A stretch of DNA of 64,000 nucleotides from Gammaproteobacteria bacterium. GTDB lineage: Bacteria; Pseudomonadota; Gammaproteobacteria; Steroidobacterales; JABDKV01. The stretch is taken from NCBI GenBank assembly GCA_029862165.1, contig JAOTXU010000001.1:186001-250000 (forward strand). The letters run 5' to 3'. Positions within the stretch are counted from its first letter, which is position 1. Each line of letters opens with the position of its first letter. The notes beneath the pieces were generated by a model. The model saw only the letters and a program-made list of their open reading frames with translations. It did not search any database and had not been told where the DNA came from. Positions 40,141-49,999 of this stretch are shown in pieces. Made by a program: the position numbers and the translations under genes.

Positions 40141-43100
40141 TTGCAGCCATCATCCGCTGGTCCATTGAAAACCGCGTGCTTGTGCTTGTCGTTACGGCTG
40201 TGCTGGTAGCTTTGGGTGTATATGCATTGCGGGCAACACCCGTGGACGCTATTCCGGATTTGTCCGATGTGCAGGTGATTATCAAAACGCGTTTTCCCGG
40301 CCAGGCACCACAAATTGTCGAAGACCAGGTGACCTATCCCCTGACCACGGCAATGTTGTCGGTCCCAGGGGCCGTTACGGTTCGGGGCTACTCATTTTTT
40401 GGCGATTCGTATGTCTATGTGATTTTTGAAGATGGTACCGATCTTTATTGGGCGCGGTCCCGGGTACTGGAATACCTCAGTCAGGTAGCAACCGATTTGC
40501 CGCCGGGCGCGAGACCGGCCCTGGGTCCCGATGCAACAGGGGTGGGGTGGATCTATGAATACGCACTGGTGGATCGCAGCGGTACGCATGATCTGGCACA
40601 ACTGCGTTCCCTGCAGGATTGGTTTCTTAAGTTCGAATTACAGGCTGTACCCGGTGTGGCAGAAGTCGCCACCGTCGGTGGCATGGTGCGTCAGTACCAG
40701 GTGGTTATCGACCCCGATCGGCTGAGCGCCTATGGCAAGACGCTCGTGGATCTTAAGCGTGCAATACAAAGTGCCAACCAGGAATCCGGCGGCTCAGTCA
40801 TCGAAATGGCCGAAGCCGAATACATGGTTCGTGCAACGGGTTATCTGAGCGGTATCGATGATATCGCTAGCATACCGCTGGGTGTGGACAACAACGGCAT
40901 CGCGTTGCAGCTTTCCGATCTGGCCGATATCCGGGTCGGTCCGCAAATGCGACGCGGTATTGCTGAGCTGGACGGAGAGGGCGAAGTTGTCGGCGGCATT
41001 GTGGTCATGCGTTGGGGCGAGAATGCTTTAGGCACCATCGATGCGGTCCGGCTTCGGCTCAATGAGCTGAAAAAGAGTTTGCCCGCCGGGGTAGAGATCG
41101 TAACGGTCTATGACCGCTCGGACCTGATCGACCGGGCTGTTAAAAATCTGCGGCAAAAGCTACTGGAAGAATTCCTGATTGTGATTCTGGTGTGCGCGGT
41201 GTTTTTGTTTCATCTGCGTTCTTCGGCGATCATTTTGCTGAGTTTGCCGGTCGGCATACTCGTTGCCTTCATCGTCATGAGATTGCAGGGTATCAACGCC
41301 AACATCATGTCTCTCGGTGGAATTGCCATAGCCATCGGTGCAATGGTGGACGCCGCTATCGTCATGATCGAAAACCTGCACAAGCATATCGAGCGTGAGC
41401 CGTTGAATGACGAGAATCGTTGGGCCGTCGTATCGAAGGCGGCGGCAGAAGTGGGGCCACCGTTGTTCTTCTCTTTGCTGATTATCACACTGAGTTTTAT
41501 GCCGGTTTTTGCATTACAAGCACAGGAAGGCAGGCTGTTCGCGCCCCTGGCTTTTACAAAAAGTTATGCGATGGCAGCATCGGCCGGACTTTCCATTACG
41601 CTGGTTCCGGTGCTAATGGGTTATTTTATTCGCGGCCAGGTCACGCCCGAGCAGCGCAATCCGCTAAACCGATTGTTGATCGCTGTCTACAGGCCGGTGA
41701 TCGATACGGTAATCCGCTTGCCAAAAACCGCACTGACGCTGGCGGCAGTAGTACTGGTCGTCGGTTTGTGGCCGATTAGTCAACTGGGTTCTGAATTTAT
41801 GCCGCCACTGGACGAGGGCGATCTGTTCTACATGCCGACAACGCACCCGGGTATTTCTATCGGCAAGGCACGGGAGTTGTTGCAACAGACCGACAAAATC
41901 ATTCGCACGGTTCCTGAAGTCGAGCACGTCTTTGGCAAAATCGGTCGGGCCGAAACAGCGACTGATCCGGCGCCGCTGACGATGATCGAGACCCTGGTCA
42001 AACTGAAACCTAAAGCACTTTGGCGGCCCGGCATGACCAGCCACAAATTGCGTGAGGAATTCGACCGCCTATTGCAGATTCCAGGCCTGACCAACGCCTG
42101 GGTCATGCCGATCAAGACCCGTATCGACATGTTGGCGACCGGGATCAAGACACCCCTAGGGATCAAGGTGGCCGGACCGGATCTTGCGGTGATACAAAAA
42201 ATTGGCTTGCGGGTGGAGCAGGTATTGGCAGGCGTACCCGGTACGGCATCGGTTTATGCGGAACGTGCCGCCGGTGGCCGCTATATTGATGTCGATATCC
42301 AGCGCGATCAGGCGTCACGTTTCGGTTTGAACATCGATGATATCCACGAAGTGATACGAGTCGCCGTGGGCGGTATAGCCATCACTGAGACAGTCGAGGG
42401 TTTGCAGCGTTACCCGGTTAATATCCGTTACCCACAAAAATATCGGGACTCCCTGGAAACGCTGAAACGCCTGCCCATTGTTACGCCACAAGGGGCGCGG
42501 ATTGTATTGGCCGATGTTGCACGGGTATTTGTCGCCGATGGACCGCCCGTCATCAAGAGCGAAAATGCACGGCCCAACGGGTGGATCTACGTCGATATTC
42601 AGGACCGGGATTTGGGAAGCTACGTAGCCGATGCGCAAGAAGCCGTAGGCGAACAGGTGACGCTCCCGACCGGTTATTCACTCTCTTGGTCGGGTCAATA
42701 CGAGTATCTGTTGCGGGCACAACAACGTCTGGCGCTGGTCGGTCCGGTGACGTTAGCCATAATTGTGTTGCTGTTATTCATCAATTTTCGGCACTTTGCT
42801 GAAGTCGTTATCATTCTGGGAACGCTGCCGATGGCCCTGGTCGGCGGCGTCTGGTTGTTGTACTTGCTGGATTACGATTTATCGGTTGCCGTGGGCGTTG
42901 GTTTTATCGCGCTCGCCGGTGTTGCGGTCGAAATCGGTGTCGTGATGCTGGTCTATCTAAATCTCGCGCTTGCCGATGAAAAGACAAAAGCAAGCGATGC
43001 AGGTCGACCGCTTTCTGTGGCTGATGTCAGGCAGGCGGTGATAAGCGGGGCATTGTTACGCGTTCGCCCGATCATGATGACCGTCGCGGCAATCATTGCC

Positions 43101-43280
43101 GGATTGCTGCCGATCATGTTGACCGAAGGCACCGGATCGGAAGTTATGCGTCGTATCGCCGCGCCAATGGTCGGTGGCATGCTAAGCGCCACGGTCCTGA
43201 CCCTGATCGTCATACCGGCGTTATTCCTGCTTTGGCGCAGCCGGACGGTTATCAGGCTGAGCGGTCACTCCGGCATGTAA
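40137..43280 (+). CDS. Heavy-metal efflux RND transporter, CusA/CzcA family
   Basis: 1047 residues, twelve predicted transmembrane helices with two large periplasmic loops. Hallmarks: DAIPDLSDVQVIIKT at the N-terminus, PDATGVGWIYEYAL, and the TM4 proton-relay region GGIAIAIGAMVDAAIVMIEN. Others are RIDMLATGIKTPLGIKV in the second loop, YPVNIRYPQKY and ENARP, then GVGFIALAGVAVEIGVVM. Overall it resembles CusA more than CzcA. Only one methionine stands out among the loop positions I associate with CusA metal binding. The exact Met-triad check needs an alignment I cannot run here. Exports metal ions driven by the proton gradient. Last gene of the operon, with no terminator seen after it. Confidence 0.93.
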   Translation: MIAAIIRWSIENRVLVLVVTAVLVALGVYALRATPVDAIPDLSDVQVIIKTRFPGQAPQIVEDQVTYPLTTAMLSVPGAVTVRGYSFFGDSYVYVIFEDGTDLYWARSRVLEYLSQVATDLPPGARPALGPDATGVGWIYEYALVDRSGTHDLAQLRSLQDWFLKFELQAVPGVAEVATVGGMVRQYQVVIDPDRLSAYGKTLVDLKRAIQSANQESGGSVIEMAEAEYMVRATGYLSGIDDIASIPLGVDNNGIALQLSDLADIRVGPQMRRGIAELDGEGEVVGGIVVMRWGENALGTIDAVRLRLNELKKSLPAGVEIVTVYDRSDLIDRAVKNLRQKLLEEFLIVILVCAVFLFHLRSSAIILLSLPVGILVAFIVMRLQGINANIMSLGGIAIAIGAMVDAAIVMIENLHKHIEREPLNDENRWAVVSKAAAEVGPPLFFSLLIITLSFMPVFALQAQEGRLFAPLAFTKSYAMAASAGLSITLVPVLMGYFIRGQVTPEQRNPLNRLLIAVYRPVIDTVIRLPKTALTLAAVVLVVGLWPISQLGSEFMPPLDEGDLFYMPTTHPGISIGKARELLQQTDKIIRTVPEVEHVFGKIGRAETATDPAPLTMIETLVKLKPKALWRPGMTSHKLREEFDRLLQIPGLTNAWVMPIKTRIDMLATGIKTPLGIKVAGPDLAVIQKIGLRVEQVLAGVPGTASVYAERAAGGRYIDVDIQRDQASRFGLNIDDIHEVIRVAVGGIAITETVEGLQRYPVNIRYPQKYRDSLETLKRLPIVTPQGARIVLADVARVFVADGPPVIKSENARPNGWIYVDIQDRDLGSYVADAQEAVGEQVTLPTGYSLSWSGQYEYLLRAQQRLALVGPVTLAIIVLLLFINFRHFAEVVIILGTLPMALVGGVWLLYLLDYDLSVAVGVGFIALAGVAVEIGVVMLVYLNLALADEKTKASDAGRPLSVADVRQAVISGALLRVRPIMMTVAAIIAGLLPIMLTEGTGSEVMRRIAAPMVGGMLSATVLTLIVIPALFLLWRSRTVIRLSGHSGM

Positions 43281-43717
43281 GAACTCAAGGTGTTAACCGC
43301 TAATATTCGTGCACGCATTGCTCAGGTTTCGTGAACACGCAAAACGACATCAGGCGGACCGCTGTTTACTGGATAACGGCCGACTTACAGATGGGCATTA
43401 CGGCATCAGAATAAGCGTTGTCATTGGTAACGACACTAGGCCATGGATGGCGCATGGATTATGTCAAACCCGATGCATTAACGGTACTGCCTGAATCGGG
43501 CCATTGGCTTGCTATAAGGGATTGCCCCGATGGTGGGCAAGGCTGTTTTGGCGTATACAAATAATAAAGCGTAAGAAGTCAGGTCAACAATGAGCAGGAC
43601 GAATGCCAGCACATTTGAGTTCGATGGCATTCGGCTTTGCGCTCAGCTCTTCCCGGGGTCGTTGTTGCGGACGGTGTTGACCGTTGTCGTACACAAAACT
43701 GCCAGGGGGAGATGACC
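43281..43717. other. 437-bp intergenic region, no gene recognised
   Basis: Between the RND gene and the hexaheme cytochrome no convincing reading frame, RNA gene or terminator was seen. The last bases before the cytochrome hold its AGGGGGA ribosome-binding site. The promoter could not be placed with confidence. Confidence 0.6.
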
Positions 43718-45193
43718 ATGAGCCGATCAGTATTTTTTGTTTCCTACCTCGCCGTCGTGATGGTCTTGGTGATGTTCGCTCCGGATGCAGCGGCATTCCC
43801 AAAGTATTCACAAGACAGAGATGCGACAAACTGCCGACTCTGTCACGGCGATTTTCGCGCGGACAACTACCTGTCAAATAGCGATAGGAAAGACTGGGGT
43901 AATCTCCATAACCTCCATCGCAACGTTATACTCGGCGAGAGCGACCCCGATGTCAGTCGTTGCGATACCTGTCACTTCGGGATTGATCCTAATACCGGCC
44001 GCACTCCAAGGTTTCCGGTCTTCATGTCCCAATCCAATGGGGGACTGGGTGACGGTATCAGCTGCCTGGGCTGTCATGGTCGGGCGGAAGACGCGGGCAA
44101 CGATGGCATTTCTGGCGGACTTGCAGCGGGTCTGCGGCAGCACCACACCAATGCTGGCGTAAACCAGTGTATGGTGTGTCACAGTGACGCGGTTCCCGCG
44201 AACTACACCCCGGTCGGTGAGAACGTACAGCCTCCATACTATTTCACGCCGGATGATGTCTTCTTATTCAAGCCGACCGATGCCTGCAGTTCGTTCGGGG
44301 AAGAAAACTACGCCGGTATTTGGGCAGGTCTCGATAACGATGGTGACGGCGTCTACGACGTACTCGATGCTGATTGCACAGCACCTTTCGGTAAGATATC
44401 GGTCTGTCATGTACCGCCGGACAACCCTGGTAACCTGAAAACGATCACCGTAAACGCAGCGTCCCTGGTGACGCATGTGGGCCACGGAGATGAACCGGGC
44501 GAGTGCGAAGATCCCTTCGATAGCGCCGACACGGTTCTGGGTGGGCGCATGTACGACAAGTTCTGGTCGGAGGCTGGCTCGGAACCCGTAGCAGACCATC
44601 CACTGTGGGCCACGCGGCCCGACCTGACATCGAATCCGCGCACGGGTCCCGATACCTGGCGTTGCAAGGAATGCCACGGCTGGGATTACAAAGGCGTGAA
44701 CGGTGCCTACGCTTCGGGTAGCCACCGCACTGGATTCCCAGGTATTTTCGGCACTGCGCTCACGTTCCAGGAGATTGTCGAGCTGCTCGCTGATCCCACC
44801 GGGCACGATTACCGTTCACAGGGGCTGACATATTTCGATCTCTGGGATCTGACCAAGTTCGTCGTCGTGGGACAGGTCGATACGGCGACGATCCTCGCGG
44901 GCGATCAGTTCACGGGTGACGCCGGCGTGGGGCAGGGCTGGTATGAAGGCGGCGTCGGGGGCGAAGATCAGGGTTGCGCCGTCTGTCATGGCGCAGACGG
45001 CATGACGCCACCCCTGGGCCATCCGGAATTCGACGAGTTCCCGCAAGTGCTGGCCAGGGGCAACCCGTGGGAGTTCCAGCACAAGGTACGTTACGGCCAC
45101 CCGGGCACCGAGATGCCAGGCATCGCGGTCTCCGGTGGCACGAGCGAGCAGGCGAACGACATCGGCGCTTACTCGCAGCAAGACCTGCCGTAA
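43718..45193 (+). CDS. Hexaheme c-type cytochrome, secreted
   Basis: Start at the ATG at 43718, which has the better spacing from AGGGGGA. The ATG at 43712 is an alternative; either gives about 492 residues. Signal peptide ends PDAAA. Six CxxCH haem-binding motifs are visible: CRLCH, CDTCH, CLGCH, CMVCH, then after a long insert CKECH and CAVCH. The insert (~190-265) contains a calcium-type loop (DNDGDGVYDVLDAD) and a SVCHVPPDNPGN...THVGHGD unit, a small domain often seen on secreted proteins. Predicted periplasmic or surface electron carrier. No quinol oxidase or terminal reductase is nearby, so its partner is unknown. A terminator follows 17 nt after the stop. Confidence 0.88.
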   Translation: MSRSVFFVSYLAVVMVLVMFAPDAAAFPKYSQDRDATNCRLCHGDFRADNYLSNSDRKDWGNLHNLHRNVILGESDPDVSRCDTCHFGIDPNTGRTPRFPVFMSQSNGGLGDGISCLGCHGRAEDAGNDGISGGLAAGLRQHHTNAGVNQCMVCHSDAVPANYTPVGENVQPPYYFTPDDVFLFKPTDACSSFGEENYAGIWAGLDNDGDGVYDVLDADCTAPFGKISVCHVPPDNPGNLKTITVNAASLVTHVGHGDEPGECEDPFDSADTVLGGRMYDKFWSEAGSEPVADHPLWATRPDLTSNPRTGPDTWRCKECHGWDYKGVNGAYASGSHRTGFPGIFGTALTFQEIVELLADPTGHDYRSQGLTYFDLWDLTKFVVVGQVDTATILAGDQFTGDAGVGQGWYEGGVGGEDQGCAVCHGADGMTPPLGHPEFDEFPQVLARGNPWEFQHKVRYGHPGTEMPGIAVSGGTSEQANDIGAYSQQDLP

Positions 45194-45210
45194 AACTACC
45201 CGTTGTGATC

Positions 45211-45238
45211 AAAACCCCGCCCTCAGTGGCGGGGTTTT
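45211..45238 (+). terminator. Rho-independent terminator after the hexaheme cytochrome gene
   Basis: AAAACCCCGCC and GGCGGGGTTTT separated by a short loop. The palindromic A and T flanks could let it act in both directions. Confidence 0.85.
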
Positions 45239-45532
45239 CTCGAACCTCAAAAACCGGGTCGAACTGTCTGGTGATCGCCGACGGGGGCCCACCCGCACAT
45301 AGCGTAGCGCTGCCGGTCTTTCCCATTGTAATACAGTGGGTTACGCAGTATTTAGCAAGTTTAAACTGCGAAATTGTGAACCCGGTTGTGTTTGGTCCGG
45401 CAAATCACCGGAAAATGAGACTCCTATAGCAAGGACCAGCAACCGGCTTGACCGGTGCTAACGCAGGGATCGCGTACTGGGTAGTGTCACAAAGACGCGT
45501 GACACACAAACGTCCGCTGACGGGGTCCAAGT
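45239..45532. other. Intergenic region upstream of the DUF11-type gene
   Basis: Contains no recognisable gene. A loose TTGTAA...TATTTA pair (about 45326-45354) is the only promoter-like element and is weak. Confidence 0.4.
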
Positions 45533-47197
45533 TTGATAGCTCGTTTTCAAATACCGATTGCTCTTCTTGGCGGCCTGGTGCAACAGGGTGTGCCGCAGCG
45601 ATTCGTTGCCGTATTGCTGGGGTGCCTGATGGCCGGTCTGGTATGGGCGGCCTGTAACTGTGGGTTTTCCGACGGCCGGCTTACTCTGCAAACGATCAAT
45701 GTCGATGGGAACATGGCGGACTGGGGTCCGGTCTTGGCCGATCCTGACAACAACGTTTGCGACGGGCCGATCAATAGCCTGATTGACCGCGATGCGCCGG
45801 TGCAAAGTAATGGCCGGGATCTTGTGCACTTCGCCTTTACCTGGGATGCGACGAATCTCTATCTCTTTACCGAACGAATCGGGTCGGCGAACAACGTTCA
45901 GCGCTTTGTCTACTATGCCGACACCGATAACGACGGATTGATGGAAACAACTGAGCCCGTCGTGGGTGTGAACTGGAACGGCAATACCGGGTTGATCGAG
46001 GTCTATATTTTCAAATACAAATCGGTCGCGCCCGGGGGAGACCCCATGACCGATGGGATGGGTTTTGCTGATGGCTATACATTACCGGGCTCATTCATCA
46101 ATGTGCCTCAACAAAATAGCCCTAGCCGGTCAGGATTTTGGGGCGCAGCCAATGGCCTGAATTTTGAGTTCCACGTGTCGTGGGCAGAATTGGGTGTTCC
46201 GGCCGGTTCTGCGATTACGTTTCACGTATCCAGCGCGAATGCCTATTTCGGTTCGGCCAACTACGCCTCACAAATCGATGACAACTTGAGTGGCTGTGGT
46301 GGCGGGCTCGGTGGTACGCAGTTTGCGGCCTTAAGTTTCTGGCCGGATCATGCGCTCAGCGGGCGTCACGGCGAAACGGTCATCGCACCGCACACCATCA
46401 GCAACGATGGCAATGGCAACGACACGTTTGAAATCAGCTATGCAATAGCAGGCGATCACACACCCGCCGTCACAATGTATCTCGATGTTGACGGCAGCGG
46501 CGACCTGAGTGCCGGCGATACGGTTCTGACTGACACCGACGGTGACGGCTCGCCGGATATCGGGCAGCTCGCACCGGGCCAGACGGCCACAATTCTGATG
46601 GCGTACCAGATTGCGTCGAACACCACATACGATCCGAGTGGTACTGCCACGATTACCGTCACCGCGACCTCCAGTGCCAACGGTTTCGTTAATGCTGTGG
46701 TTGTCGATACCGTCGATGTCATACTCGACGTTGAGTTGAGTATCCGAAAAATTTCCCAAATCCAGTCGGACCCGGTCAACTTGCTGGTCAATCCCAAGGC
46801 CATTCCACAGGCCGTCGTCGATTACATTATTACAACTACCAACCTGGGTGGCGGTGTCGTCGATGCCGACAGCGTCGTTATGCTTGATACGGTCCCCGCA
46901 GGCACGGCACTTTATGTTGGCGATTACGGCGTTGCCGGCAGCGGCCCGGTTGAATTCACAGATGGAACGCCGTCCGGTGGTATGACCTACACTTATGTGT
47001 CACTCGGCGACGTTGGAGATGACCTTGCGTTTTCAGATGACGGAGGCGTTACATTCACCTACACGCCCGTACCCGACGCCGACGGGTTCGACAGCAATGT
47101 TACCCATCTGATGGTGACGCCCAAAGGCACCATGCCGGGAGCATCGGCCGCCGGCAATCCCAGTTTTGAATTGAAGTTTCGCGTCAGAGTCCTCTGA
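45533..47197 (+). CDS. Secreted DUF11-type protein with N-terminal CBM9/DOMON-like domain
   Basis: 554 residues from a TTG at 45533; a GTG at 45578 is an equally possible start. Signal peptide ends around LMAGLVWAA. The N-terminal domain (~45-245) has INVDGNMADWGPV, WDATNLYLFTERIG and FEFHVSWAELGVP, the layout of a family 9 carbohydrate-binding or DOMON-like beta-sandwich. The middle module (~265-390) matches that of the 28-31 kb operon proteins: ISNDGNGNDTFEI, LDVDGSGDLSAGD and a GQTATILMAYQI strand. The C-terminal DUF11-type domain has IPQAVVDYIITTTNLGGG and ends on the strand FRVRVL. Stand-alone gene with a terminator before it. Predicted surface protein that could bind glycan; function unknown. 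Confidence 0.82.
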   Translation: MIARFQIPIALLGGLVQQGVPQRFVAVLLGCLMAGLVWAACNCGFSDGRLTLQTINVDGNMADWGPVLADPDNNVCDGPINSLIDRDAPVQSNGRDLVHFAFTWDATNLYLFTERIGSANNVQRFVYYADTDNDGLMETTEPVVGVNWNGNTGLIEVYIFKYKSVAPGGDPMTDGMGFADGYTLPGSFINVPQQNSPSRSGFWGAANGLNFEFHVSWAELGVPAGSAITFHVSSANAYFGSANYASQIDDNLSGCGGGLGGTQFAALSFWPDHALSGRHGETVIAPHTISNDGNGNDTFEISYAIAGDHTPAVTMYLDVDGSGDLSAGDTVLTDTDGDGSPDIGQLAPGQTATILMAYQIASNTTYDPSGTATITVTATSSANGFVNAVVVDTVDVILDVELSIRKISQIQSDPVNLLVNPKAIPQAVVDYIITTTNLGGGVVDADSVVMLDTVPAGTALYVGDYGVAGSGPVEFTDGTPSGGMTYTYVSLGDVGDDLAFSDDGGVTFTYTPVPDADGFDSNVTHLMVTPKGTMPGASAAGNPSFELKFRVRVL

Positions 47198-47341
47198 CGC
47201 TAAGGGTAGTTCGACCGCTACACAACATTCGCTTCTCGTTCGAGAGTAGACCCTGGTCTTTGAGCGATGAGACACCATCTGGCGGATATTACCGACTATC
47301 ACCGTTAGACCCTGCAATGTCGTCGATGCTATGGTGCGGCG

Positions 47342-49279
47342 ATGACAGATTACGCACAGTTTTTCGGCGCAGACAGCCCACTTGCGGAGTATGTCGCAGG
47401 CTTTGCGCCGCGTTCGCAGCAGCAACAAATGGCCGACGCGGTAGGCGAGGCGCTCGATGGGTCGCAGATTCTTGTCGTTGAGGCGGGGACGGGTATCGGC
47501 AAGACATTTGCGTACCTGGTGCCGGCATTGCTCAGCGGGCGGCGTGTAATTATTTCTACCGGTACACGAAATCTGCAGGATCAGCTGTTCAAACGCGACC
47601 TGCCCACGATTACCCAGGCCATCGGACGGCCCGTACGGGTTGCGTTACTCAAGGGGCGCTCTAATTATCTTTGTCGCCATCGTCTGTCTCTGGCAGCAGA
47701 AGAAGGTCGTGGCAGTGAATGGTTGCGTGCAATCCGGCACTGGGCTTCTTACACATCGGCCGGCGACAAGGCCGAGTTACGGGAGATTCCGGAAGATGCA
47801 CCGATATGGCCGGCAGTTACATCCACAATCGACAATTGTCTGGGCAGTGAGTGCCCTCAATACGATGAGTGCCATGTCGTGCAGGCACGGCGCGCCGCTC
47901 AGGATGCCGATATCGTTATCGTCAATCATCATTTGCTGTTGGCCGATTTTGCACTGAAAGAGGAGGGCTTTGGCGAACTGTTGCCGGGAGCCGATGCGTG
48001 CATCATCGATGAAGCACACCAGATACCGGAAGTAGCGGCCAACTTTTTTGGCGTCTCAGTTAGCGCGAGGCAGGTCAGCAATCTGGTGCGTGATACCGTC
48101 GCGGAGTTGGTCAATGCCGGTCAGTCAGAGGCCGAGTGGCGCAAACCCGGTGATGAACTCGATCGTACGTTAAGCGAATTGACCCTTGCACTCGCCGGTA
48201 CTTCGGGACGGCAAAACTGGGATGACTCGGTGGGGGACAAATCGAGGCAGGCCCTGGATGCAGTCAGGGAATCACTGACTGCATTCGATGAGGCCCTGGG
48301 TCCGTTGGCCGGACACAGTAGCGGTCTGGATAGCTGCGGCGAACGAGCCGGGGCAATCATCGCCCGACTGGACCAGATTTGCGGTGACACCGAAGCTTCG
48401 ATTGAGGGCTTGCGTTGGGTTGATGTGCAGCGGCGTGGCTTTAGTTTGAATCTCACGCCATTTGACGTGGCGGAAAGACTGGCAGAGCTAATCAGCCGTC
48501 ATGCCGGGAGTTGGGTTTTCACTTCTGCAACTTTGGCAGTCGGGGAAGATTTCTCGCATTTTCTCAGCCGTACCGGCATCAATGATGCGCTGACCCTCAG
48601 ATTAGATAGTCCTTTTGATTTCGAGCGTAACACCCTGTTATTTTTGCCAAATAAATTGCCACTTCCGGCGGCACCGGACTACACGCGCTGTGTCTGTGAA
48701 GCCGTCCGCCCGCTGATTGAGGCGGCCGGTGGCGGGGTCTTCCTCTTATTTACCAGCTACCGCGCGCTACACGAGGCGGCGGAATTGTTTGCGGAGAACG
48801 GCGAATTGTCCTTACCGAATCCGCTGTTTGTTCAGGGTGAGGCACCACGTGAGGCCTTGCTCAACCAGTTTCGTGAGCACGGTCACGCGGTGTTGCTGGG
48901 TACCGCCAGTTTTTGGGAAGGCGTCGATGTCCGCGGTGAGGCGTTGCGTCTAGTCATCATAGACAAGCTGCCTTTTGCTTCACCCGGCGATCCCGTCATG
49001 CAAGCCCGACTCGAGGCAATACGCCGCGCCGGCGGCAATCCGTTTAATGAATATCAATTGCCTCAGGCCGTGCTGAGTCTGAAACAGGGTGTGGGCCGCC
49101 TGATCCGCGATCACGACGATTTTGGTATCGCTGTGTTGTGTGATCCACGCATTCGTACGCGCAACTACGGCCGCGTGTTTTTACGCAGCCTGCCGCCGAT
49201 GCCGATTACAGATTCCATACACGACGCCTGTGATTTTTTCGATAATCGCCAGGCCTTCGAACTGACCGCACCGGCATGA
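47342..49279 (+). CDS. ATP-dependent DNA helicase, DinG/YoaA family
   Basis: 645-residue superfamily 2 iron-sulfur helicase. Walker A VVEAGTGIGKTFAYLVP; GTRNLQDQLFKRDLP is motif Ia. The cluster cysteines are in SNYLCRHRL and DNCLGSECPQYDECH. DEAH box IIDEAHQIPEV; motif III region VFTSATL; motif VI QGVGRLIRDHDDFG. Length and sequence suit YoaA, which unwinds 5'-3' and helps repair of stalled replication, rather than the longer DinG. ATG at 47342 with no closer in-frame alternative. Stop overlaps tsaB by 4 nt. Confidence 0.93.
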   Translation: MTDYAQFFGADSPLAEYVAGFAPRSQQQQMADAVGEALDGSQILVVEAGTGIGKTFAYLVPALLSGRRVIISTGTRNLQDQLFKRDLPTITQAIGRPVRVALLKGRSNYLCRHRLSLAAEEGRGSEWLRAIRHWASYTSAGDKAELREIPEDAPIWPAVTSTIDNCLGSECPQYDECHVVQARRAAQDADIVIVNHHLLLADFALKEEGFGELLPGADACIIDEAHQIPEVAANFFGVSVSARQVSNLVRDTVAELVNAGQSEAEWRKPGDELDRTLSELTLALAGTSGRQNWDDSVGDKSRQALDAVRESLTAFDEALGPLAGHSSGLDSCGERAGAIIARLDQICGDTEASIEGLRWVDVQRRGFSLNLTPFDVAERLAELISRHAGSWVFTSATLAVGEDFSHFLSRTGINDALTLRLDSPFDFERNTLLFLPNKLPLPAAPDYTRCVCEAVRPLIEAAGGGVFLLFTSYRALHEAAELFAENGELSLPNPLFVQGEAPREALLNQFREHGHAVLLGTASFWEGVDVRGEALRLVIIDKLPFASPGDPVMQARLEAIRRAGGNPFNEYQLPQAVLSLKQGVGRLIRDHDDFGIAVLCDPRIRTRNYGRVFLRSLPPMPITDSIHDACDFFDNRQAFELTAPA

Positions 49280-49950
49280 GATTTCTTGCGATCGATACTG
49301 CAACCGAGGCTTGTTCGGTAGCACTCTATCTGGATGGGGCCATAACAGAGCACTTTGAGATCGCGCCACGCGAGCATGCTTCCCTGGTCTTGCCAATGGC
49401 GGACAGGCTGCTGTCTGCGGCCGGGTTGACCGCCGCAGAGCTCGATGCGATCGCTTTTGGTCGTGGTCCGGGCGCTTTCACTGGTGTCCGCATTGCCGCC
49501 GGTGTTGTGCAGGGCATTGCCTACGCCGCCGATTTGCCGGTTGTGGCGGTGTCGGATTTGGCCGCAGTCGCCCTTGCGGCCGCCCGCAGCCACGGCGCTA
49601 AACGAATATTGGTGTGCTTCGATGCCCGCATGCGCGAGGTCTATTGGGGTATTTACGAAAGTTGCGACGCTAAGAACACGGTAATACTGCAAGACGTCGA
49701 GCGTCTCAGCGCGCCTGAGCAGGTACAAACCGCTGGTAACATCTATGCCGCGGGTTCCGGTTGGTCGGTCTATCCGCAGTTGACGCAGCGTTTCGCCACG
49801 CAATTGGTCGGCACCGATCCTGAGCTGTTGCCGCATGCGGCCGATATTGCGCGATTGGCCGCGCCACAAATCGAGGCAGGTAACACGGTGCCCGCCGAGC
49901 TGGCATTACCAGTCTATCTGCGTGACGAAGTTGCGTGGAAAAAAACCTGA
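49276..49950 (+). CDS. tsaB: tRNA N6-threonylcarbamoyladenosine biosynthesis protein TsaB
   Basis: 224 residues of the ASKHA fold. AIDTATEACSVAL is the N-terminal nucleotide-binding strand, REHASLVLPM and GRGPGAFTGVRIAAG the conserved core. It is the scaffold partner of TsaD for t6A37 formation in ANN-decoding tRNAs. It lacks the metal-binding residues of TsaD, as expected. Overlaps the helicase stop by 4 nt (ATGA). This helicase-tsaB neighbourhood recurs in gammaproteobacteria. Confidence 0.95.
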   Translation: MRFLAIDTATEACSVALYLDGAITEHFEIAPREHASLVLPMADRLLSAAGLTAAELDAIAFGRGPGAFTGVRIAAGVVQGIAYAADLPVVAVSDLAAVALAAARSHGAKRILVCFDARMREVYWGIYESCDAKNTVILQDVERLSAPEQVQTAGNIYAAGSGWSVYPQLTQRFATQLVGTDPELLPHAADIARLAAPQIEAGNTVPAELALPVYLRDEVAWKKT

Positions 49951-49999
49951 GGCGTCGGGTTATTATGGTTTCGCGATTGTTTTGGGAAGGAGCCAGGCA

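Noticed and set aside
43281-43717. Short plus-strand frame of 61 codons (43309-43494)
   Set aside because: No ribosome-binding site, no recognisable features.
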